Both the position numbers and the translations under genes were made by a program. From positions 1 to 20,055 of the IMG/VR virus record IMGVR_UViG_3300002835_001418: a DNA stretch of 20,055 bases; one strand, 5' to 3'. The stretch is from a virus. Below the pieces are notes generated by a model. The model saw nothing but the letters and a program-made list of their open reading frames with translations. It made no database searches and was not told the origin of the DNA. This document shows, one piece after another, positions 12,429-19,825 of this stretch. The stretch's first letter is position 1. Each line of letters begins with the position of its first letter.

Positions 12429-12995
12429 ATGAGCATTTACAATTTTGATGATGTTGCATTCCGCAAAGAAGCAGATCGTATTTACAAAATTCGCGCACTT
12501 AAAGCTAGACCTTTAACTGATGAAGAAGCAGACATTGCAACCGCATATTCTAGCTGGAAGTATCAGAAGAATAAGAAGAGTTTAACTCCTCAGAAAGCTG
12601 CGAAGATTCGTAAAAAATTGCGTGAATGGCATAAGGCGAAAAAAGCAGATCCAAGTAAATTTGGTGATCTTGAATTCAAATCACTAAAAGCTCGGGTTGT
12701 TGCGTTTGAGAAAAAAGGTAAGATTCTTAAGTTTAATCTTACTCCTGAGTACATTCAAAAGATTTTTAATTCTTGCGACGGTAAATGTCAATTGACCGGA
12801 TTAGCATTTAATATGGAAATCGGTACAAAGGCTAAGAGAAATCCGTATAGGCCTAGCGTAGATAGAATTAATTCTAATGCAGGCTACGTTAAAGGTAACA
12901 TTCAAATAGTGCTAGCTATTGTGAATACAATGAAAATGGATTATACAGATGATGTAATTCATCCCGTGGTGCAAGCCTGGGCCTCTAGAATCTAA
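12429..12995 (+). CDS. HNH-like endonuclease-related protein
   Basis: 188 aa. The N-terminal 90 residues are basic and helical (AKIRKKLREWHKAKKADPSK). The C-terminal domain reads CDGKCQLTG (116-124), then RPSVDRINSNAGYVKGNIQIVLAIVNTMK (141-169). This matches the part of phage HNH-type proteins with the GxCxLTG...SxDRIxxxxGYxxxNIxxVxxxxNxxK pattern. The usual catalytic His just before DRI is replaced by Val, so nuclease activity is uncertain. It could be a degenerate homing endonuclease or a DNA-binding regulator. No Shine-Dalgarno site is visible; it starts 27 nt after the wHTH gene and probably shares its transcript. A strong terminator follows. Confidence 0.75.
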   Translation: MSIYNFDDVAFRKEADRIYKIRALKARPLTDEEADIATAYSSWKYQKNKKSLTPQKAAKIRKKLREWHKAKKADPSKFGDLEFKSLKARVVAFEKKGKILKFNLTPEYIQKIFNSCDGKCQLTGLAFNMEIGTKAKRNPYRPSVDRINSNAGYVKGNIQIVLAIVNTMKMDYTDDVIHPVVQAWASRI

Positions 12996-13017
12996 CTCTA
13001 GACTTCATTACCCCTTA

Positions 13018-13042
13018 GGGCGACTTCGGTCGCCCTTTTTTT
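13018..13042 (+). terminator. very strong intrinsic terminator at the early/late boundary
   Basis: GGGCGAC, TTCG tetraloop, GTCGCCC, then seven T. A UUCG-capped perfect 7-bp GC stem with a T tract is a textbook rho-independent terminator. It stops early transcripts just before the late promoter at 13060. Confidence 0.95.
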
Positions 13043-13059
13043 ATCTCGATTACGCAGGA

Positions 13060-13067
13060 TATAAATA
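13060..13067 (+). promoter_or_regulatory. T4-type late promoter, exact consensus
   Basis: TATAAATA is the T4 late promoter -10 consensus recognised by gp55-type sigma. No -35 box is seen, as expected. It lies 28 nt before the first late gene and is followed after 10 nt by the leader motif ATATTCTAATGGA (13078-13090). Confidence 0.8.
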
Positions 13068-13095
13068 TTATAGATTAATATTCTAATGGACAATC

Positions 13096-14109
13096 ATGAT
13101 AACTTCATTCAAATCTTTTCTCATAGAAGAAGCTAGAGAAACAGGAAAAGCATCCGATGCAGAGGGTAAATTGCATGAACTACTAACGGGTTTGCATTTT
13201 AACAAGGGAAAGCACGTAGAATCTTACCGTGAAGAAGGTCAATTGCCCGAAGATATACATAACAAATTGAAGGATGAGGTTAGTCCCGAAACCTACAATC
13301 GCATTAGTAAACATGCTAAAGAAATGGCAGGCCATTTACATGATTTTATCAAATCTAGCGGGTTTAAAGGTAAAATAGATAAGACCGCTTGGACTTCTCA
13401 AACTAAAGATATCGAGCATTTTACTGGCAAAAAAGATCCGAACAATGAGTCAGATTTGATGACTAGTTTGGTACATGGAGTCGGGTCAACTAAACCAAAA
13501 GGTACAGTAGAGCATCTTGGTTTTAGTATGAAATATGCAAATAATGCCCCTACCCTAAAAAATAAAACTCCTAAAACCTTAGCTGATACATATGGTGCAG
13601 ACCACACTCAGTTATCTAACCCGCATGAACAACATATAGCAGCGGTTAGAAAAGTGTTAGGTGCTAACAAAACTACATCTGCCGCAGAAATGCATACTAG
13701 ATATAAAGCATTAAGAGGTACAGATGTAGGGGATGCTATAGAAAAATCTTCGCATTCTTCCAGAGTAGAAATGATCAACAGATTACATAAACATTTAAGT
13801 AAAATGACACCCGATGAATTGCATGCGCAAGTAATGAACCATATTGCAGGTCCAACGAATACAAAAGTATTAATGGCAAGCACAAATTCGGACGGTAAAC
13901 ATAGTATTGTTGATACTAGAGAACATTACAATAAAATTTTATCGGATCACCGAGGTGAATTATCAGTTAAAAAGGGTGAAGGCACAACAATGTCTATCAC
14001 CGGTAAAGGAGGAAAACCATTGTTAAATATTCAAGCAGTAAACAAAGGTAGACCAACCAAGACTCCCGAATTTATAGCTAAACCTGGCGCAAGTCTTTTA
14101 AAGCATTAA
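13096..14109 (+). CDS. predicted capsid-targeted internal protein; possible PD-(D/E)XK-like nuclease
   Basis: 337 aa. The N terminus MITSFKSFLIE|EA resembles the T4 capsid targeting peptide, with a prohead-protease site (LxE) after residue 11. The body starts with a helix, SDAEGKLHELLTGLHFNKGK. Later it has ESDLMTSLVHG (118-128) and HLGFSMKYANNAPTLKN (140-156). The D...(G/x)xSxK layout is reminiscent of PD-(D/E)XK nuclease cores, but that call is tentative. The C-terminal part (SITGKGGKPLLNIQAVNKGRPTKTPEF) is beta-rich. It is the first gene after the late promoter, and the next gene follows 1 nt after its stop. His and Lys are very frequent. If packaged, it would enter the host with the genome; this is inference. 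Confidence 0.7.
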   Translation: MITSFKSFLIEEARETGKASDAEGKLHELLTGLHFNKGKHVESYREEGQLPEDIHNKLKDEVSPETYNRISKHAKEMAGHLHDFIKSSGFKGKIDKTAWTSQTKDIEHFTGKKDPNNESDLMTSLVHGVGSTKPKGTVEHLGFSMKYANNAPTLKNKTPKTLADTYGADHTQLSNPHEQHIAAVRKVLGANKTTSAAEMHTRYKALRGTDVGDAIEKSSHSSRVEMINRLHKHLSKMTPDELHAQVMNHIAGPTNTKVLMASTNSDGKHSIVDTREHYNKILSDHRGELSVKKGEGTTMSITGKGGKPLLNIQAVNKGRPTKTPEFIAKPGASLLKH

Positions 14110-14110
14110 T

Positions 14111-15283
14111 ATGAAAACATTTTTAAATTTTCTATCAGAAGAAGTTGCTGAAAAATCTAAAGCAACAAAACATTTAACTCATCTTGGGGGTGAAGCGCAC
14201 TTCTTTGGTAAAAAAGAATCAGACGCAGATGTATCTAGATTGGAAGAATTACACAAACACCTATCCGGAAATCCATCTGCTACCAAAGCAGTAGTTATTA
14301 AAGCAGATGGATCACCTTCTTTCGAAATGGGATATGTTAAAAATCCTAAATCCGGTAGTAAAGAATTTGGTGTGGCATATAAAGGTGCTACAAAGGGGTA
14401 TGCATTTAATCAAGACGATGTAAAAGAGAAATTTGGACACTCTGCAGGATTACAATCTAAAATGGGGCAGTTACTAGAACATGGTAAAAAGATTCTGTCA
14501 CCGTTACATGGGGTGTATCAAGGCGACTTCATGGGCAGTAAAAAAGATAAAACAATTAAACAAGAAGGCGATGAGATAACTCATAAAGAAAATTTAATTA
14601 AATATCATTATCCTGCAAATTCGGAAGAGGGCAAGGCAGTAAAACGAGCAAAAATAAGTGTGTCATTGCATACTAGAATCGACACGCCTGAACCGGAATA
14701 CGAAGTAGATACGTCAAAATTTCATAGCAATTCAGATGTACATATTTTTCATAATAAATTAAACAAAAAGAATGTTGATTATAATTTAGATGACAGGCAA
14801 GATTTTGCAAAACATCTTTCCAAAGCAAAAGAACATTTAGGCAATATTAAGCAACATGATCAATTAGTAGAAGGGCACACTCCTCATCTACAAACATATA
14901 TCAATAAGACAGTTAGAACAGGTGCATCTCCTAGCACCGCTGGTTATGCGTCGCACCTAGATGAAGCAATGCAAAAAGAAGTAGAAAAAGTTAAAAGACC
15001 AGAAACAAAGATGCGCAAATTTAATGAAAAATTGGAAATGCTGCATCATGTAGAAAAGAATAAAGAACATTTTGGCGAATTATTCAATGCACATAAACAT
15101 TTAGATAAGGCAAAGAATATTTTATTAAAGACTTTAGAAAACTCAGGCCAAAATCAAAAGCATACTATTGACGGCAAACCAACAAAACCTGAAGGATTTG
15201 TGGTTGGATACAAAGATGGATCCGTCGCTAAGGTAGTAAATAGAAGCAAAGAAGGTTTCTCTGGACAGAATTTAAACAAATGA
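14111..15283 (+). CDS. predicted capsid-targeted nucleotidyltransferase/ligase-like protein
   Basis: 390 aa. The N terminus MKTFLNFLSE|EV is a capsid-targeting-like peptide with an LxE cleavage site. The next part fits the covalent nucleotidyltransferase (DNA/RNA ligase) fold. Motif I is KADGSPSFEMG (Lys64 as candidate nucleotidyl acceptor). FGVAYKGATKGYAF follows, then GVYQGDFMG (134-142), EGFVVGYKDG (361-370, like motif IV) and SVAKVVNRSKEGF (371-383, like motif V with Lys374). A His/Lys-rich helical insert occupies about 200-350. Similar proteins in marine T4-like phages are known only as a domain of unknown function. Ligation or capping is inferred from the motifs. It overlaps the next gene by 4 nt (ATGA). 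Confidence 0.7.
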   Translation: MKTFLNFLSEEVAEKSKATKHLTHLGGEAHFFGKKESDADVSRLEELHKHLSGNPSATKAVVIKADGSPSFEMGYVKNPKSGSKEFGVAYKGATKGYAFNQDDVKEKFGHSAGLQSKMGQLLEHGKKILSPLHGVYQGDFMGSKKDKTIKQEGDEITHKENLIKYHYPANSEEGKAVKRAKISVSLHTRIDTPEPEYEVDTSKFHSNSDVHIFHNKLNKKNVDYNLDDRQDFAKHLSKAKEHLGNIKQHDQLVEGHTPHLQTYINKTVRTGASPSTAGYASHLDEAMQKEVEKVKRPETKMRKFNEKLEMLHHVEKNKEHFGELFNAHKHLDKAKNILLKTLENSGQNQKHTIDGKPTKPEGFVVGYKDGSVAKVVNRSKEGFSGQNLNK

Positions 15284-15576
15284 AAACATTCAAAGAATAC
15301 TTAGACGAAGATTGGCAGGATAATAAGTATAAAAATCCTGAAGGCGGATTAACTAAGGCCGGTGTTATGGCTTACAGACGAGAAAATCCGGGTAGTAAAT
15401 TACAAACTGCAGTTACTACTAAGCCATCAAAATTAAAACCGGGTAGTAAAGCTGCAAACAGAAGAAAATCTTTTTGCGCCCGTATGGGAGGAATGAAATC
15501 CAAATTGACTTCTGCAAAAACAGCAAATGATCCTAATTCAAGAATAAATAAAGCTTTGCGTAAATGGAATTGCTAG
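15280..15576 (+). CDS. small basic conserved phage protein with capsid-targeting-like leader
   Basis: 98 aa. The leader MKTFKEYLDE|DW is nearly the consensus of the cassette. The rest is very basic: GGLTKAGVMAYRRENPGSKLQ, then RRKSFCARMGGMKSK and the end RINKALRKWNC. This layout (GGLxxxG..AxRRExGxxL...RRKSFCARMxGM...ALRKWNC) is a well-recurring small protein of marine T4-like phages without known function. The basic body suits binding to packaged DNA, and the conserved Cys residues (about 67 and 98) could bind metal or form a disulfide. It is translationally coupled on both sides: the start overlaps the upstream stop, and the stop shares a base with the next GTG start. Confidence 0.8.
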   Translation: MKTFKEYLDEDWQDNKYKNPEGGLTKAGVMAYRRENPGSKLQTAVTTKPSKLKPGSKAANRRKSFCARMGGMKSKLTSAKTANDPNSRINKALRKWNC

Positions 15577-16175
15577 TGAAAACATTTAAGGCATATTTAG
15601 AAGAATCAAAAAAACATTCGTTACATATTTTTGATATAGATGATACGTTACTGCATACTACTGCAAAAATTCATGTTAAAGACAAACACGGTAATACAGT
15701 GCAAACATTATCTAATCAAGAATTTAATGATCATCATCTAAAACCAAATCACAGTTACGATTTTGGCGAATTTAGAAATGCTGAGAAATTTAGTAAAGAA
15801 TCAACACCTATACATAGTATGATAAATAAAGTAAAGTTGGTCTCCAATCAACCGGGACACCATGTCATTTTTAACACGGCTAGAGCAAACTTTGACGATA
15901 AACATAAATTCTTAAATACTTTCAAAAAACATGGAATCGATATGAGTAAGATACATGTTATACGTGCAGGAAATATCAATAAAGAGGGAACTCCTGCAGC
16001 AAAGAAAGCATTAGTTATTCATGGATATATAAACAAGCACAAATATAACGATGTGCATATGTACGATGACAGTAAATCTAATTTAAAAACTTTTTTGGAT
16101 CTACGATCTAAGCATGCATCTACTAAGTTTCATGCACATTATGTACAAGGTAATGAATCTAAACCCTTAGAATAA
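15576..16175 (+). CDS. HAD-superfamily phosphatase with capsid-targeting-like leader (GTG start)
   Basis: 199 aa from GTG 15576. An ATG at 15564 in the same frame would add MELL before the leader. I prefer GTG because it gives MKTFKAYLEE|SKK, aligned with the neighbouring leaders, and because TAGTG links it to the upstream stop. HAD motifs: FDIDDTLLHTT (motif I, Asp20 and Asp22), HVIFNTARANFDD (motif II, Thr), a Lys in KKALVIHGYI, and HMYDDSKSNL (motif III/IV acidic pair). These enzymes transfer phosphate through an aspartyl intermediate. The form resembles the phosphatase half of T4 polynucleotide kinase and related phage HAD proteins, so a nucleic-acid 3'-end or nucleotide substrate is possible. 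It is the fourth gene of the late cassette. Confidence 0.82.
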   Translation: MKTFKAYLEESKKHSLHIFDIDDTLLHTTAKIHVKDKHGNTVQTLSNQEFNDHHLKPNHSYDFGEFRNAEKFSKESTPIHSMINKVKLVSNQPGHHVIFNTARANFDDKHKFLNTFKKHGIDMSKIHVIRAGNINKEGTPAAKKALVIHGYINKHKYNDVHMYDDSKSNLKTFLDLRSKHASTKFHAHYVQGNESKPLE

Positions 16176-16233
16176 GAATAGCATATTTAATAGGGTACAT
16201 AGCAAATGATAACATCATGTCAATAGGTAGTCA

Positions 16234-17910
16234 ATGAAAAGTATTAAAGAAAAAGAGCTTTTGGCTAAATTTGCCAAATCGTTAGGTCAAGAAATCGATC
16301 CGGCATTAATTAAAGAGGTCGAATCATTTAATTCCATTAAAAAAGATGCGCACGCTTCAATTAAGAAAAATGCGTTAAATGACCTAATGGAAGCGTTTAA
16401 AACTGCTAATTTGGAAAAGGAAATAATTGAAATTATTGAATATCCTTTGCCACCTACGTTAGATGAAGTATTGTCTATTTTAAATGAACCAGACACGGAG
16501 ATACTAAATGAGTTGGTACAAAAGAACACCATTGAAGAATCCTCCATTATTGAAGAAATACCCATCCCCGCCCCAACCATCGAAAAAACTCTTGCCGAAA
16601 GAGCCGCCCAATTTATAAGTGAAGCACCGAAAGATAGTTTTCAGCAGCCTGACCCCGATCCAGTTTCAAAGAATTTTGAAGACATTCAACGTAAATTAAA
16701 ATTTTTAGAAGCAACAATTGGAAAAATTGCAGTGGCTGGACCAGGATCCGGTGAAACTAAATTTAGGATGTTGGACGATGTTGATAGATCATCTATAGGA
16801 AATACAGATCAAGTTCTTAGATGGAACCCCGATCCACGCGGTGATGCGTATGGTAAATTTTTCTTTGGTCAAGTTAGCGGCGATCAAGGACCTATTAGAT
16901 CAATGCGGTATGACACAAATGGATATGGTGCAAATGCAAATGTTGTTCCTGGGTTAACTGCATGGAATACATCTCAGGATTGCTTAGACATACATCATAA
17001 AGATGGATCGGTATTGCAAGTTGGACTAGAACAACATATACGAGTGTATAATAATACTAGTAATGTATTATACAATGGTACGTTTGTACAATTTGCCGGA
17101 GTCGTTGATACTGGGGCGAACGTGCAATTTGAGGCATGTAATTTTGTTGTTACGTGTCAACCGTATATCTCAAATACTACCGCAGATCAACTGTACACGG
17201 TTGGAGTTTTAACAACTGACGTACTCCCCAATACTATAGGTAGAGCAACGACATTTGGTGAAGTTAGGAATCTTAATACTACCGGAAATTTAGTTAATGA
17301 AGTTTGGTATAGTGGAGATTTGCTATGGGGACATCCTGGTATCCCCGGTGCACTTACAAAAGTCCGCCCAACTTCTCCAAATGCAGTTATTTCTGTGGCG
17401 GCAGTTATACATGCAGATGTGGGAGATGGTATACTGTTAGTGAGACCAACTATCGAATATCGAAGACCATATGGCGTGTTCTCTAGTAACGTATCACAAA
17501 ATGCAAACGTCATAAACACGCCGTATGCTATTTCATATAACACGGTTAATTTTTCGAATGGTATATTTGCAAACGGGGCAAATATCTTAATGAATGGCAA
17601 TTATGGCCTATATGATATTCAATATAATTTACAATTAGTATCTACGAATGCAGCTGCAAAAGACGTATGGGTCTGGGCAAGAAAAAACGGATTGGATATT
17701 CCTCTTTCCGCAAGAAGAGTATCAATTACTGGAAATGGAGTAGAAACAGTTCTTGCTGGTAACTTTTTTGTTAGTATGGTATTCAATGATAGGTTTGAAA
17801 TATATTGGGCAGCAAATTCTACTGATGTTAGATTGGATGCTCCTCCTAGTACTACTTTTTCTCCTGCAATACCATCTGTTCGTATATCCGTAGCTCAAAT
17901 AGCTAGATAG
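16234..17910 (+). CDS. virion structural protein (fibre or decoration type) with C-terminal jelly-roll-like domain
   Basis: 558 aa. The N-terminal 120 residues are acidic and helical with a Pro-rich stretch (EEIPIPAPTIEKT). Then come AERAAQFISEAPK, a short coiled coil (NFEDIQRKLKFLEATIGKI) and GPGSGETKFRMLDDVDRSSIGNTDQVLRWNP. That last block is common in marine T4-like virion proteins. The middle is beta-rich (VYNNTSNVLYNGTFVQFAGVVDTGANVQF). The last 130 residues (GNYGLYDIQYNLQLVST, VWVWARKNGLDIPLSARRV, FFVSMVFNDRFEIYWAANS, PSVRISVAQI) resemble C1q/TNF-like jelly rolls of fibre tips and decoration proteins. It has no MKTF-type leader. FISE|A at 127-130 is a possible prohead protease site. The ribosome site is weak (TAGG). 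Confidence 0.75.
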   Translation: MKSIKEKELLAKFAKSLGQEIDPALIKEVESFNSIKKDAHASIKKNALNDLMEAFKTANLEKEIIEIIEYPLPPTLDEVLSILNEPDTEILNELVQKNTIEESSIIEEIPIPAPTIEKTLAERAAQFISEAPKDSFQQPDPDPVSKNFEDIQRKLKFLEATIGKIAVAGPGSGETKFRMLDDVDRSSIGNTDQVLRWNPDPRGDAYGKFFFGQVSGDQGPIRSMRYDTNGYGANANVVPGLTAWNTSQDCLDIHHKDGSVLQVGLEQHIRVYNNTSNVLYNGTFVQFAGVVDTGANVQFEACNFVVTCQPYISNTTADQLYTVGVLTTDVLPNTIGRATTFGEVRNLNTTGNLVNEVWYSGDLLWGHPGIPGALTKVRPTSPNAVISVAAVIHADVGDGILLVRPTIEYRRPYGVFSSNVSQNANVINTPYAISYNTVNFSNGIFANGANILMNGNYGLYDIQYNLQLVSTNAAAKDVWVWARKNGLDIPLSARRVSITGNGVETVLAGNFFVSMVFNDRFEIYWAANSTDVRLDAPPSTTFSPAIPSVRISVAQIAR

Positions 17911-17926
17911 CCAAACAATCAAAACA

Positions 17927-17934
17927 TATAAATA
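17927..17934 (+). promoter_or_regulatory. second exact T4-type late promoter
   Basis: TATAAATA, 27 nt before the ATG at 17962, again followed after exactly 10 nt by ATATTCTAATAGA (17945-17957). Same arrangement as at 13060. Confidence 0.8.
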
Positions 17935-17961
17935 ATAGAACATTATATTCTAATAGATCTC

Positions 17962-19824
17962 ATGAATTTCAAAGACTACATTAAAGAAGAGTCAACCAAA
18001 AAGGACACGATTGTTGTCTTAAATGGTCGCATGAATCCAATGACTCGTGGTCATGAGGATAATATTAAAGGAATGACCGGATTCGCAAAAAAGCATAATG
18101 CCGATCATTTGGTTATCGCCTCTCATTCGCACGATAATAAAAAGAATCCACTTGCGCCTGAGCAAAAATTAAAACATTTGCAAAGAGCTTTTCCTGACGT
18201 AAATATTAAAACTTCAGACAAGCAACATCCTACGATTTTTCATCAGTTATCAAATATTCACGATCAGGGATATAAGCATGTAGTTCTTGCTAGCGGCGCA
18301 GATCGTACAGAAGATTACGACCGAATTAAAGAATATAACGGCAAACATGGTAAACATGGTTATTATAACTTTAAATCCATCTCTACTGCAAGTACCGGTG
18401 AAAGAACTGAAGGCATATCTGGGACGGATATGCGAAATCATGCACTCAATAATAATTTTAACGAATTTAAAAAGAATCTTCCTACAAAACTTGCGGCAAA
18501 TACTGAACATGCGAAGGAAGTATTTAATGATGTAAAGACAGGATTACAACCTAAGAAAAAAGTAACTGAAGATTATGAAAATCCTTATAGATTTGATTGG
18601 GGTACTCCTGGCGGTACAAAATATATGCAAAATATAACTCCTAACAAACCTACGGAATGCGTAACACCCGGGGAAACTTGGAGTCAAGAAAAGGGAATGT
18701 GTGTCTCTATTAGAGAGGCATACATTAATGACGAAATTTTTAGATTAAATGAAGTTGTAGAAACTACTAATGGGGATATTGGTCCTATTGTTTTTAGAGG
18801 ATCTACATACGTTACTATGAAATTAGAAAATGGACAAACAGTTAAGCATTGGTTAAAAGATATTGTTGAACATACTGGTGAATCATTTAGCTCAAAAATA
18901 TCTGAACCAGTAATAACATATAAGAAAAGATTTAGTGAGCAAAAAGCAGCTCTTCTAATGTCTAAAGAGGCATTATCCGAAATGTTAAATACACAAAAAG
19001 AAATAACATATCAAGATTATAAAACAACAAATCTTCATATGTGTGCAGATGCATCTAAGCAACTTAAAGAGTTGATGGCAAACTCTAAACTTAATCCTAA
19101 ATTTGTACTGCAGGCAATACAAGCAACAGATCAATATTTAGGAATAGAAAAAGCTGCAATGAAAAATGGCTATGCAGATCAAGAAACAGTGCATAATTTT
19201 ATAATGAAATTTGCAATTGCACATGATACTTTAAATATGTTAGGTTATCCGGACAAAGAACTCGCATATATGGAAAAGCATTTGACAATTATGTCAAATT
19301 TAAGTATGCACAAGGATACAAACTTTGCAAACGAGATTGGCACAACTATTAATACTTATGGGGCAGAAGACACATCTGAAGGTGTTGATACTTCAGACTA
19401 TGCAATAAAAATAGATGCATCAGGAAGAAAACGTAAAGTTCATCCAAATCGAATAATAAGCGATAGACAAGTTGTAAAAGAAACTAGAAAGACTGAACCT
19501 ATGAAAAATAATTATAATACGTTCCGCAAAAAGATACAAGAGATTTATGAGCCAGATCCACCGACTCATAGTAGAGATATTAATTTCTCAGATATCAAAG
19601 ATATATTTCATGGAATAGATAAACCTATTCATGATGAGACCATTGACGGAAAACCGGTAGGTATGGTATCTTTTAAGACCTTTATGAATGAGCCAATGAA
19701 TAAAAAATTGGCAGCTGCGCATGAAAAAGATAGACAAGATGTGCATAGAGATCAAGTAGAAATTAGTTCGCAACATTCTCCTTCATACAAAATGATGAGA
19801 AAAGTAACCCAATTGGAGCCATAA
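17962..19824 (+). CDS. multidomain HxGH-type nucleotidylyltransferase with capsid-targeting-like leader
   Basis: 620 aa. The leader MNFKDYIKE|ES has an IxE cleavage site. A nucleotidylyltransferase domain follows (about 15-180): VVLNGRMNPMTRGHEDNI with TRGH as the HxGH-like motif, HLVIASHSHD, LAPEQKLKHLQRAFPDV, and EGISGTDMRNHAL as the ISSTxxR-like motif. Such domains join a nucleotide to a phosphate acceptor (NMN, FMN, phosphopantetheine or a polyol phosphate); the substrate is unknown. The long C-terminal part has no known domain: ENPYRFDWGTPGG, TPGETWSQEKGMCVSI, a small beta block (IGPIVFRGSTYVTMKLENGQTVKHWL), a helical region (about 320-460), and a terminal segment with MVSFKTFMNE (568-577) that looks like an internal copy of the leader. 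It has its own late promoter; the next gene starts 1 nt after its stop. Confidence 0.8.
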   Translation: MNFKDYIKEESTKKDTIVVLNGRMNPMTRGHEDNIKGMTGFAKKHNADHLVIASHSHDNKKNPLAPEQKLKHLQRAFPDVNIKTSDKQHPTIFHQLSNIHDQGYKHVVLASGADRTEDYDRIKEYNGKHGKHGYYNFKSISTASTGERTEGISGTDMRNHALNNNFNEFKKNLPTKLAANTEHAKEVFNDVKTGLQPKKKVTEDYENPYRFDWGTPGGTKYMQNITPNKPTECVTPGETWSQEKGMCVSIREAYINDEIFRLNEVVETTNGDIGPIVFRGSTYVTMKLENGQTVKHWLKDIVEHTGESFSSKISEPVITYKKRFSEQKAALLMSKEALSEMLNTQKEITYQDYKTTNLHMCADASKQLKELMANSKLNPKFVLQAIQATDQYLGIEKAAMKNGYADQETVHNFIMKFAIAHDTLNMLGYPDKELAYMEKHLTIMSNLSMHKDTNFANEIGTTINTYGAEDTSEGVDTSDYAIKIDASGRKRKVHPNRIISDRQVVKETRKTEPMKNNYNTFRKKIQEIYEPDPPTHSRDINFSDIKDIFHGIDKPIHDETIDGKPVGMVSFKTFMNEPMNKKLAAAHEKDRQDVHRDQVEISSQHSPSYKMMRKVTQLEP

Positions 19825-19825
19825 T

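Noticed and set aside
18340-18362. Short tandem repeat encoding GKHGKHG
   Set aside because: Only two copies within a coding loop; no sign of a functional repeat array.
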